Shown here piece by piece: positions 1-5,470 of a stretch of DNA of 5,470 nucleotides (its first letter is position 1; every line of letters starts with the position of its first letter). The DNA lies in the NCBI GenBank assembly GCA_020328135.1, contig JAIXNA010000073.1, positions 1 through 5,470 on the forward strand, written 5' to 3'. Position numbers and translations under genes: made by a program. The notes under the pieces were generated by a model. That model was not told the DNA's origin. It ran no database searches and was given only the letters and a program-made list of their open reading frames with translations. The DNA is from Candidatus Endomicrobiellum dinenymphae (GTDB lineage: Bacteria > Elusimicrobiota > Endomicrobiia > Endomicrobiales > Endomicrobiaceae).

Positions 1-1
1 C

Positions 2-397
2 GCAACGGTAGTATTAAATGTAGGCGCAGGAGCAGTAGGCGGACTTGGAGCAGGCGGAGCTGCAGGCGGACTTGGAGCAGTCATTGGAATGGTGCCGGTG
101 GTAGGAGTAGCGGCAACAGCAATAACATTGGGGACATCGATATCGGCAGGAATAATAGCAGGACAAGCGTCATCAGCGCTAGGGGGAGGAAAAGTATCAG
201 TAACAACAACAGCAGGCGCAGCAGCAGTTCTAACGGCAGCGGGAATATGGGGAATATTACACGCAGCAGGAGCTGTCGCTGCAATACCAATATATGCAGG
301 AATAGCGCTGACCCCGTTTGGGCTTGCAATAACGGGAGGAGTAATGTTATCGGCAGGAGCAATATCAACAGCAGGAGCATACTTTAAATGGTGGTAG
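2..397 (+). CDS. Gly/Ala-rich hydrophobic membrane-like protein, C-terminal part (start outside window)
   Basis: The frame is open from the left edge to TAG at 395-397, giving 131 residues of a C-terminus. The internal ATG at 89 has no Shine-Dalgarno, and the open frame with the same Gly/Ala composition continues upstream of it, so the true start is probably off the window. What is seen: a glycine-zipper-like beginning (GGLGAGGAAGGLGA), a hydrophobic stretch at about residues 30-56, a short polar interlude (GGGKVSVTTT), then a long hydrophobic run at about 70-128 ending in YFKWW. There are almost no charged residues. Such composition suits a membrane-inserting or pore-like segment, or the hydrophobic tail of a larger surface or effector protein. 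No family is recognised. Codon use is peculiar: about 84 of 131 codons end in A, with many GCA, GGA, ATA and GTA, unlike the more mixed A/T endings of dnaE. This may reflect foreign origin or composition alone. The reading frame is credible; the function is unknown. Confidence 0.6.
   Translation, partial: ATVVLNVGAGAVGGLGAGGAAGGLGAVIGMVPVVGVAATAITLGTSISAGIIAGQASSALGGGKVSVTTTAGAAAVLTAAGIWGILHAAGAVAAIPIYAGIALTPFGLAITGGVMLSAGAISTAGAYFKWW
37..80 (+). repeat. 17-bp direct repeat within the glycine-zipper segment
   Basis: The sequence AGGCGGACTTGGAGCAG occurs at 37-53 and again at 64-80, a 27-bp (nine-codon) period. In frame it encodes a repeated G-G-L-G-A block. It looks like a short internal duplication that lengthened the glycine-rich stretch. 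Confidence 0.7.
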
Positions 398-426
398 TTG
401 ATTTGTGATTTTATGGGAGCAAAGTT

Positions 427-447
427 GGACAGTTGTCCCATTATGGG
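427..447. other. Two overlapping small palindromes in the 398-563 intergenic stretch
   Basis: GGACAGTTGTCC (427-438, 5-bp arms, 2-nt centre) overlaps CCCATTATGGG (437-447, 5-bp arms, 1-nt centre). Neither is followed by a T-run, so they do not make a convincing intrinsic terminator. They could be a protein-binding site for the downstream gene or chance. The rest of 398-563 holds no convincing gene or strong promoter. Confidence 0.25.
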
Positions 448-563
448 TAATTTGCGTACAGTTTAGCGCGTGGGTAAAGATATAGAGTTTCAAAAAAAAG
501 AGGATTTGCGGATAGGCAAGTCTTTGGATACTGAGTTAAGTAAGTAGAGATAAAGAGGTTCAA

Positions 564-920
564 ATGAAAAAATTAATTTTAGTTGTTATGCTGTGTTGCG
601 TGTTTGGGGTAGTTAGCAATGCCGATGAAAGACAGGAAGAGAAAACGCCTGCAGGGCAGGCGTGGTTGAACACTGCAGAAGGGAAGGAATGGAAGGATAC
701 TCCAGAAGGGAAGAAATGGCTAGAGAATGAAGAGAAAAAGGGATTTAGACCATCGCATCATGAGGATTTGCCATCGCATCATAGTGAAGGGCAGAATTTT
801 TGGCGCTCGGTAGATATGCAGAAGCGGTTGATAAGCGAGCAAGGAAACCTATTTTTGCAAGAATATCAGAAAAAGCAAAACGGAGAGAAAGAAAAGGGAG
901 AGAAAGAAAATAATTTGTAA
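564..920 (+). CDS. Small exported protein with three tandem 9-residue T-x-x-G-x-x-W repeats
   Basis: The 118-residue product starts at ATG 564, preceded by AGAGG at 554-558 with 5-nt spacing. Residues 1-20 form a classical Sec signal peptide: MKK, a hydrophobic core LILVVMLCCVFGVV, then S-N-A before D21, which suits signal peptidase I. Cys11 and Cys12 lie inside the core, so a lipoprotein is less likely. The mature part is hydrophilic. Residues 28-54 are three back-to-back nonapeptides: TPAGQAWLN, TAEGKEWKD and TPEGKKWLE. A His-containing doublet follows (PSHHEDLPSHH), then a Lys/Glu-rich tail (GEKEKGEKEN). It probably acts in the periplasm or outside the cell. The repeats could be a binding or wall-associating module, but I do not recognise the family. 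It lies 166 bp after the hydrophobic protein gene in the same direction and is closed by the terminator at 1050-1083. The start and signal peptide make it a credible gene; the function is unknown. Confidence 0.75.
   Translation: MKKLILVVMLCCVFGVVSNADERQEEKTPAGQAWLNTAEGKEWKDTPEGKKWLENEEKKGFRPSHHEDLPSHHSEGQNFWRSVDMQKRLISEQGNLFLQEYQKKQNGEKEKGEKENNL
645..725 (+). repeat. Three tandem 27-bp coding repeats (nonapeptide T-[PA]-x-G-x-x-W-x-[ND/E])
   Basis: Units are 645-671, 672-698 and 699-725, with Thr, Gly and Trp fixed at positions 1, 4 and 7. Units 2 and 3 match at 21 of 27 bases, so they arose by tandem duplication, while the protein pattern is kept. Confidence 0.8.
750..782 (+). repeat. 12-bp coding repeat encoding PSHH twice
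   Basis: CCATCGCATCAT occurs at 750-761 and 771-782, a 21-bp (seven-codon) period, giving PSHHEDLPSHH. The adjacent His pairs could bind metal, which is speculation. Confidence 0.65.
882..910 (+). repeat. 14-bp coding repeat encoding GEKE(K/N) twice
   Basis: GGAGAGAAAGAAAA occurs at 882-895 and 897-910, a 15-bp (five-codon) period, giving the charged tail GEKEKGEKEN. With the other in-frame duplications it shows this gene grows by small tandem repeats. Confidence 0.65.
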
Positions 921-1049
921 GAGCGGATATGGCGATAGGACGAATGCGTGAAAAACATTTTAGAGAGGCTGTGTTAAGACGGCGTGTTGGCGTTTGGTAA
1001 ACTTGCGATAGTCGCGCGCTGTATTCACGAGCAATTATAAACAATACTT

Positions 1050-1083
1050 AGGCGGCAAGCATAATAGCTTGCCGCCTTTTTTG
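1050..1083 (+). terminator. Strong Rho-independent terminator
   Basis: An 11-bp perfect stem (AGGCGGCAAGC at 1050-1060 with GCTTGCCGCCT at 1067-1077) encloses a 6-nt loop, ATAATA. A run of six T (1077-1082) follows directly. It ends transcription of the left-hand block and isolates it from dnaE. There is no matching A-run on the left side, so it works mainly on the + strand. Confidence 0.92.
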
Positions 1084-1105
1084 TTTAAATTTATTACTCT
1101 AAAAA

Positions 1106-1114
1106 TGATATAAT
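1106..1114 (+). promoter_or_regulatory. Extended -10 promoter for dnaE
   Basis: TATAAT at 1109-1114 is a perfect -10 box, preceded by TGA at 1106-1108, which makes the TGn extension. The -35 region is poor: only A/T-rich sequence sits 17-18 bp upstream. An extended -10 promoter can tolerate that. Transcription would start near 1121, leaving a leader of about 30 nt before ATG 1153. Its place just after the terminator fits. Confidence 0.6.
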
Positions 1115-1141
1115 ACCCCAACTAATAAAAATCCAAACAAC

Positions 1142-1146
1142 AGGTG
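1142..1146 (+). promoter_or_regulatory. Ribosome binding site that decides the dnaE start
   Basis: AGGTG at 1142-1146 sits 6 nt before ATG 1153. The alternative GTG start at 1144 overlaps this site and has no Shine-Dalgarno of its own, so ATG 1153 is preferred. Confidence 0.65.
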
Positions 1147-1152
1147 TTTTTT

Positions 1153-4100
1153 ATGGCGGCAGAATTTGTACATTTACACAATCATACCGAATATTCACTT
1201 CTTGACGGCGCATGCAGATTGACAGACGACAAAGGAAAACCCGGAGCATTATTTAATCTTATAACTAATGAATATAAAATGTCCGCTCTTGCTATTACAG
1301 ATCACGGTAATATGTATGGGGCTATGGAATTTTATTTGGCGGCAAAACAAAGCGGCATAAAGCCGATTATAGGTTGCGAAGTATATGTTGCTCTAAAATC
1401 ACGCTTAGATAGAGTTATAGATAGGACAGCTGAAGATGGCGGCAATTACAATCATTTAACGTTGCTCGCCAAAGATTTTGAAGGTTATCAAAACCTTATG
1501 CGTTTGGTAAGCGTGGGTTTTACAGAAGGTTTTTATTATAAGCCTCGAGTTGATAAGGAAAGTATAAGAAAATACAGTAAAGGTCTTATTGCTCTTTCGG
1601 GTTGTCTTGCAGGCGAAGTTGCGTCAGCGCTGCTTAAAGGAAATAAGGAGAAAGCGGAAAAAGTTGCAATAGAATACTGCGATATTTTCGGCGCGGATAA
1701 TTTTTATATAGAAATTATGGATAATGGTCTTGAAGATCAGAAAAGAATAATTCCAGATTTTATTGAACTGTCAAAAAAAACAGGCATTCCTCTAGTTGCA
1801 ACAAACGATTGTCATTTTTTAAGAAAAGAAGATTCTAAAATTCACGACATTTTGCTTTGTATTGGCACAGGGAAGATGTTAGACGATGTAAAAAGATTGC
1901 GGTTCGATTCAGACCTTTTTTATTACCGCAGCGCGGAAGAGATGACAAAAACGTTTTCTTACGTACCCGAAGCAACAAAAAACACTTTAATCATTGCTGA
2001 AAAAATTAATCTTGAAATCAATACGGATAAACTGCTCTTACCGCAATTTCCCGTACCAAAAGAATATCAATCAGATTCAGAATATCTTGAAACGCTTTGT
2101 CGTCAAGGACTTGCTAAAAGATACGATATAATTAAACCCGAACACGATGAAAGATTAAGGCATGAACTTTCTGTTATTAACAGGATGGGTTTTGCGTCTT
2201 ACTTTTTAATAGTATCTGACTTCATAAAATATGCAAAGGATCATAGCATTCCGGTAGGACCGGGTAGAGGTTCAGGCGCGGGATCGATGGTTGCGTACAC
2301 TTTAGGCATTACAGACATTTGTCCGTTAAAATATGATTTACTGTTTGAAAGATTTTTAAACCCTGATAGAAGATCAATGCCTGATTTAGATATAGACTTT
2401 GCAGATACTGGACGTGACGAAGTTATAAAATATGTGCGTCGCAAATACGGTGAAGAAAAATGCGCGCAGATTATAACATTTGGCTCAATGCAGTCTAGAC
2501 TTGTTATAAAAGACGTTGCAAGAGTGATGGGATTTACTCCTACAGAATCAAATAACATTGCAAAACTTATCCCGCAGAATGGAAGCATTGCGGAGGCTTT
2601 AGAGACTGTAACAGATTTGTCAAAACTTGTTAAAGCGGACGAACGTATTGCAAAACTCATAGCTGCTTCGCAAAAGTTAGAAGGTCTCAAAAGACATACT
2701 GGAGTGCATGCCGCGGGGATGGTTATAGCAAATGAAGAAATTACAAATTATTCTCCTCTTGCAAAAGGTTCAAAAGATATTATTACAACTCAGTATGATG
2801 GCGTTGTATTGCCTCAGTTGGGTCTTTTAAAGGTTGACTTTTTGGGATTGAGAACGCTTACAATTATTGATGATTGCGTTAAATTTATACATGAAAAAAA
2901 TCCTGATTTTAATTTAGACAATATTCCATTAGACGATAAAAAAACTTATCAATTACTTGGCGAAGCCAAAACTATGGGCGTGTTTCAGTTAGAAAGCAAA
3001 GGCATAAGGGATTTGATAAGAAAACTTCAGCCGAGCAGTATTGACGACATAGTGGCATTAATTGCCTTGTATCGACCTGGTCCTATGGGTTCGGGAATGT
3101 TGGAGAATTTTGTAAACCGCAAACATGGCAGAGCAAAAATTGTTTACGATTATCCTTTGCAAGAACCTATATTGAAAAGCACTTACGGCATTATTTTGTA
3201 TCAGGAACAGGCAATGAAGATGTCAGTTGCCATGGCGGGATTTACACCCGGAGAAGCAGACAGTTTACGTAAAGCTATGAGCAAAAAGATACCTGAAGTT
3301 ATTGAAAAAGAAAGAGAGAAATTTATAAATGGCGCTAAAGAAAAAAATATTGATAGAAAAATATCAGAAAAAGTGTTTAATAACATTGTTGCTTTTGCTG
3401 GATATGGTTTTAATAAATCCCACTCTGCTGCGTACGGCGTAGTATCCTATCGTACAGCATATTTAAAAGCAAATCACCCATTAGAATATATAACCGCTTT
3501 GCTTAATAGTGAAATAGGTCGTTCTTCTGTAAAGGATAATGAAGAAAGTAAATTGATAATGTATTTAGAAGATGCCGCTCTTTTTGGTATTAAAGTACTA
3601 CGCCCGGACGTACAATATTCTGATGGAAATTTTAGAATAGAAGGCAAGAATATACGTTTTGGGTTGCTTGCAGTTAAAACTGTCGGAGAAGGATTAACAG
3701 AATCTATAGAGCAAGCAAGATTGGATGGTAAAAAAAGTAAAAAATTTAAGGATTGGAATGATTTTTTACAAAGAATAGATTTGAAATCAACAAATAAGAA
3801 AGCTCTTGAAAGTCTTGCAAAGGCCGGCGCTTTTGATACTTTTGGCAAAGACAAACTTGAAGTAAGAGCAAGTCTTATTCAAAACATAGATTCATCTGTG
3901 GATAAAATTGCAAAAATAAAACAAGAAAGAGATTCAGCGCAAGGCTTCCTTTTCGATAGTTCAGAAGCTATAATGGACGTGTCTTCATTACAAAAAGCAA
4001 AACCGCTTGAACTTTTTGAAGCATTAGCTTTTGAAAAAGAAGTTTTGGGATTTTATCTTTCTGGACATCCGTTAACGCCAAAAAAGCGGGATCTTATTGC

Positions 4101-4683
4101 ATATTCTAATTATAGGCTTGATAAATTGCCGGAGCCTAAAGAAAATGTTGATTTTAAAACGGCGCAGAGCGTACGTGTTGCCGGTATGATAGCCTCTGTA
4201 AAAAAACTTATTTCAAAAGTAAAAAAAGAACCTTATGCGAGATTGAGAATAGAGGATCTGTACGGCAGTGTTGATGCGATACTCTTCCCAAAAAATTTTG
4301 AAAGGTTTAGTTCTTATATTACGCCTAATAATGTTGTTGTAGTAAAAGGCGGACTAATGGGTACGCAGGGACAACCTGAAATAATAGTGGAGGATATAAT
4401 GACGATAGATGAAGCCAAAAAGAAATTTCCGGCAAATTGCGGAGAGGCGCATGTAAAAGTTTCTACAACAAGGTATGACGATACTTTAAGCAATGAACTA
4501 AAAAAAATTTTTAGCCAACATAAGGGCAAAACAAAAGTTTATCTTGATTTAGAAGATTCCTTGCACGGGAAATTTTCTATTGAAACAGAATATCTGTCCG
4601 ACTGTTCCGATAAATTTATAGACGATGTTGAAATGGCAATAGGTTTCAAAAATTGTGTGGAACTGCATTATACGAACATATAG
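1153..4683 (+). CDS. dnaE: DNA polymerase III subunit alpha (replicative polymerase)
   Basis: This is the catalytic subunit of the chromosomal replicase, adding dNTPs to primed template in the holoenzyme. The 1176 residues (from ATG 1153) match the usual full DnaE length (about 1160 in E. coli). An N-terminal PHP domain (about 1-280) opens with HLHNH (7-11) and keeps a complete-looking metal set: H9, H11, D18, H51, E76, H101, C151, D219 and H221. The polymerase core has GPGRGSGAGS (369-378), catalytic Asp413 and Asp415 in PDLDIDF, and the third Asp562 in KVDFLGL. YRPGPM is at 640 and GFNKSHSAAY at 752-761. A helix-hairpin-helix region lies around 875-896, a probable beta-clamp motif QGFLF at 930-934, and an OB fold at about 1005-1085, before a C-terminal domain of the kind that binds tau. 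It has its own promoter and is isolated from the upstream genes by the terminator. Its last codon and stop lie inside the palindrome at 4678-4840. The dnaE1-type layout (PHP first, no inserted exonuclease) excludes PolC. Confidence 0.98.
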   Translation: MAAEFVHLHNHTEYSLLDGACRLTDDKGKPGALFNLITNEYKMSALAITDHGNMYGAMEFYLAAKQSGIKPIIGCEVYVALKSRLDRVIDRTAEDGGNYNHLTLLAKDFEGYQNLMRLVSVGFTEGFYYKPRVDKESIRKYSKGLIALSGCLAGEVASALLKGNKEKAEKVAIEYCDIFGADNFYIEIMDNGLEDQKRIIPDFIELSKKTGIPLVATNDCHFLRKEDSKIHDILLCIGTGKMLDDVKRLRFDSDLFYYRSAEEMTKTFSYVPEATKNTLIIAEKINLEINTDKLLLPQFPVPKEYQSDSEYLETLCRQGLAKRYDIIKPEHDERLRHELSVINRMGFASYFLIVSDFIKYAKDHSIPVGPGRGSGAGSMVAYTLGITDICPLKYDLLFERFLNPDRRSMPDLDIDFADTGRDEVIKYVRRKYGEEKCAQIITFGSMQSRLVIKDVARVMGFTPTESNNIAKLIPQNGSIAEALETVTDLSKLVKADERIAKLIAASQKLEGLKRHTGVHAAGMVIANEEITNYSPLAKGSKDIITTQYDGVVLPQLGLLKVDFLGLRTLTIIDDCVKFIHEKNPDFNLDNIPLDDKKTYQLLGEAKTMGVFQLESKGIRDLIRKLQPSSIDDIVALIALYRPGPMGSGMLENFVNRKHGRAKIVYDYPLQEPILKSTYGIILYQEQAMKMSVAMAGFTPGEADSLRKAMSKKIPEVIEKEREKFINGAKEKNIDRKISEKVFNNIVAFAGYGFNKSHSAAYGVVSYRTAYLKANHPLEYITALLNSEIGRSSVKDNEESKLIMYLEDAALFGIKVLRPDVQYSDGNFRIEGKNIRFGLLAVKTVGEGLTESIEQARLDGKKSKKFKDWNDFLQRIDLKSTNKKALESLAKAGAFDTFGKDKLEVRASLIQNIDSSVDKIAKIKQERDSAQGFLFDSSEAIMDVSSLQKAKPLELFEALAFEKEVLGFYLSGHPLTPKKRDLIAYSNYRLDKLPEPKENVDFKTAQSVRVAGMIASVKKLISKVKKEPYARLRIEDLYGSVDAILFPKNFERFSSYITPNNVVVVKGGLMGTQGQPEIIVEDIMTIDEAKKKFPANCGEAHVKVSTTRYDDTLSNELKKIFSQHKGKTKVYLDLEDSLHGKFSIETEYLSDCSDKFIDDVEMAIGFKNCVELHYTNI

Positions 4684-4840
4684 CCAACTAACTTTATATT
4701 GATACGTTAGATCAAAAATAGCGCGTTGTATCGTTGGACTTCCTAACAAAAGGAATGAGTTGTTGCTTTGTCAGTCAGTCTAGCATCGCATCTATTTTTG
4801 AGCTAACACAATGTATCAGTATAAGATTGGTTGGCTATAT
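4678..4840. repeat. 163-bp imperfect palindrome between dnaE and serS (MITE-like element or long RNA hairpin)
   Basis: The ends are perfect 11-bp inverted repeats: ATATAGCCAAC at 4678-4688 and GTTGGCTATAT at 4830-4840. Pairing extends to 28 positions (4678-4705 with 4813-4840) with 24 identities. Three of the four differences would be G-U pairs in RNA. After a 5-nt bulge (4808-4812), 4706-4721 pairs with 4792-4807 at 15 of 16 positions. The inner part is degenerate, with a small apical hairpin TTCCT/AGGAA near 4740-4755. The outermost TA steps would suit a TA target duplication as made by IS630/mariner-type elements, so a non-autonomous MITE is possible. The dnaE stop TAG (4681-4683) lies in the left arm. 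There is no T-run, so it is not a standard terminator. No T-box consensus is present, although serS follows. Whether it is repeated elsewhere in the genome cannot be seen here. Confidence 0.8.
4798..4825 (+). promoter_or_regulatory. Possible serS promoter inside the right palindrome arm
   Basis: TTGAGC (4798-4803) and TATAAG (4820-4825) are separated by 16 bp and resemble -35 and -10 boxes (4/6 and 5/6 matches). Transcription would start about 20 nt before the serS ATG. In AT-rich DNA this can be chance, and readthrough from dnaE is an alternative. Confidence 0.3.
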
Positions 4841-4842
4841 AT

Positions 4843-4848
4843 AAGGAG
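4843..4848 (+). promoter_or_regulatory. serS ribosome binding site
   Basis: AAGGAG at 4843-4848 lies 5 nt before ATG 4854, a near-ideal Shine-Dalgarno. It sits just outside the palindrome, so a folded palindrome would leave it exposed. Confidence 0.8.
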
Positions 4849-5268
4849 AGAAAATGCTAGACATCAAAGTTATTAAAGAAAATGTTGAAGCTGTTAAACA
4901 AGCGATGTTAAATAGAAATAAAGCTGTCAACTTTGATCAAATATTAAAGTTGGACGAGGAAAGGAAGTTTGTAATATGGGAGATAGAAAAACTAAGGCTT
5001 AAAAGAAATAAAGAATCTGGAGAAATAGGAAAACTTAAAAAAGACGGCAAAGAACCTTCTCTAGATATTCTTGCAGAAATAAATGAAACAAGAGATATAA
5101 TTCAAGAGCAGGAAAAACGGCTTTTGATGATTAAAAACCAAATGGAAGATTTTCTTCTTGGGCTTCCAAATATTCCTGACGAAAGTGTTCCGATAGGCAA
5201 GGGTGAAAAAAATAATAAGATTATAAGGATTGTTGGGGAGATAAAAAAATTTTCATTTCAACCTAAGC

Positions 5269-5448
5269 ATCATTGGGAAATTGGAGAGAAACTGGATATT
5301 CTTGATTTATGCGTATCTAAGAAAAAAGAGATAATTGCCCTCTCTAAAGCGCAACCTTCATTTTTTAAAACCGCAAAACGCGAACCCGAAATTTTTGATG
5401 CTGTCGCAAAATCAAGAATATCCAGTTTCTCTCCAATTTCCCAATGAT
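5269..5448. repeat. Perfect 40-bp inverted repeat flanking the inverted serS segment
   Basis: The left arm 5269-5308 and right arm 5409-5448 are identical in inverse orientation at 40 of 40 positions, with a 100-bp spacer. The left arm is native serS ([13 protein letters not shown]). The right arm is an added inverted copy that supplies the residues [11 protein letters not shown] and the premature TGA on the + strand. Perfect identity points to a very recent origin. Confidence 0.95.
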
Positions 5449-5467
5449 AGATACGCATAAATCAAGA
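5300..5467. repeat. 20-bp inverted repeat marking the copied junction of serS
   Basis: TCTTGATTTATGCGTATCTA at 5300-5319 is the exact inverse of TAGATACGCATAAATCAAGA at 5448-5467. The outer 9 bp (TCTTGATTT/AAATCAAGA) would have been present as an inverted pair in the intact gene. The other 11 bp (5309-5319) were copied backwards from the sequence now at 5448-5458. This fixes where the rearrangement began and ended. Confidence 0.93.
5309..5408 (-). other. Inverted internal segment of serS (start of catalytic domain)
   Basis: Read on the - strand, this 100 bp encodes the SerS residues that should follow [31 protein letters not shown], then [15 protein letters not shown], which leads into the class II motif 1 helix. 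There is no stop or frameshift, so the segment has not decayed since it was turned round. A - strand open frame (5458 down to 5270, ATG start) spans it, but only as a fossil of serS and not as a gene. Confidence 0.92.
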
Positions 5468-5470
5468 GGA

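Larger units (their letters stand above)
4854..5470 (+). pseudogene. serS: Seryl-tRNA synthetase, disrupted by a local inversion-duplication; 3' part beyond window
   Basis: Intact SerS charges tRNA-Ser with serine in the cytosol. Residues 1-152 are authentic: [10 protein letters not shown] start, the long antiparallel coiled-coil tRNA-binding arm rich in Lys/Glu (about 27-100), the linker [12 protein letters not shown] (104-115) and [13 protein letters not shown] (139-151). From residue 153 the frame reads through backwards DNA as junk and stops at TGA 5445-5447, giving 197 residues where about 420-430 are normal. The whole class II catalytic domain is therefore lost from this product. The missing piece is present in reverse at 5309-5408, and the gene resumes at 5450 in another frame (D-T-H-K-S-R-G) up to the window edge. 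Restoring the 100 bp and deleting 50 bp gives [14 protein letters not shown] through LDTHKSRG without a break. The Shine-Dalgarno and start are intact. A real mutation would demand a second serS or near-lethality; a chimera in the source sequence is the alternative. Confidence 0.9.

Noticed and set aside
427..447. Intrinsic terminator after the first gene
   Set aside because: The stems are only 5 bp and no T-run follows.
470..547. 25-codon GTG-started frame before the exported-protein gene
   Set aside because: It has no ribosome binding site and no recognisable sequence; it shares the frame of the upstream gene but is separated by two stops.
929..1000. 23-codon + strand frame (MAIGRMREKHF...)
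   Set aside because: Only a weak purine-rich stretch lies upstream and it is short and featureless; it is possibly chance in the 921-1049 spacer, which otherwise holds nothing I can support.
745..1044. 99-residue - strand frame across the end of the exported-protein gene
   Set aside because: It overlaps a better-supported + strand gene, has no Shine-Dalgarno or family resemblance, and looks like a shadow.
1144..1152. GTG start for dnaE, three codons upstream of ATG 1153
   Set aside because: It overlaps the AGGTG Shine-Dalgarno that serves ATG 1153 and has no ribosome binding site of its own.
4684..4853. T-box riboswitch upstream of serS
   Set aside because: There is no T-box consensus, specifier stem or terminator/antiterminator pair; the structure present is one long palindrome.
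5269..5448. Site-specific phase-variation switch of serS
   Set aside because: Inverting between the 40-bp arms does not restore SerS because the net 50-bp insertion and the stop remain; no recombinase gene is visible.
5270..5458. 62-residue - strand gene
   Set aside because: It is the inverted serS segment plus the inverted-repeat arms; its residues are SerS and it has no ribosome binding site, so it is a fossil.

Overview
The window is AT-rich bacterial DNA, with all recognisable genes on the + strand. DnaE has the full bacterial PHP/palm/OB architecture and its PHP metal site looks intact. The low-GC, A/T-ending codon style and a wrecked housekeeping gene would fit a reduced, possibly host-associated lineage such as Elusimicrobiota/Endomicrobium. 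That placement is an impression from protein style, not a demonstrated assignment.

Layout. 2-397 is the 3' end of a gene for a Gly/Ala-rich, very hydrophobic protein whose start lies off the left edge. 398-563 is a short intergenic stretch with a small palindrome. 564-920 encodes a 118-residue exported protein with three tandem 9-residue repeats (T-x-x-G-x-x-W). A strong intrinsic terminator at 1050-1083 closes this left-hand block. An extended -10 promoter (1106-1114) then drives dnaE (1153-4683), the complete replicative DNA polymerase III alpha subunit. Between dnaE and serS lies a 163-bp imperfect palindrome (4678-4840) that contains the dnaE stop codon and resembles a MITE or a long RNA hairpin. 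The seryl-tRNA synthetase gene serS begins at 4854 behind a good Shine-Dalgarno and runs off the right edge in a broken state.

The most striking feature is in serS. After 152 normal residues, 100 bp of the gene (5309-5408) lies backwards. It is flanked by perfect 40-bp inverted copies of the sequence just before it (5269-5308 and 5409-5448), followed by a second copy of an 11-bp piece and the correct gene continuation (from 5448). Turning the 100 bp round and removing 50 bp (5409-5458) restores an uninterrupted SerS reading frame exactly. This is the footprint of one local template-switch event during DNA synthesis, with a 9-bp inverted microhomology at the first switch point. It could be a real, very recent mutation in an essential gene, a minority variant, or an amplification/assembly chimera.

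The two left genes have no assigned function. dnaE and serS serve replication and translation and show no functional link beyond adjacency. No tRNA, rRNA, CRISPR array or transposase gene was seen.
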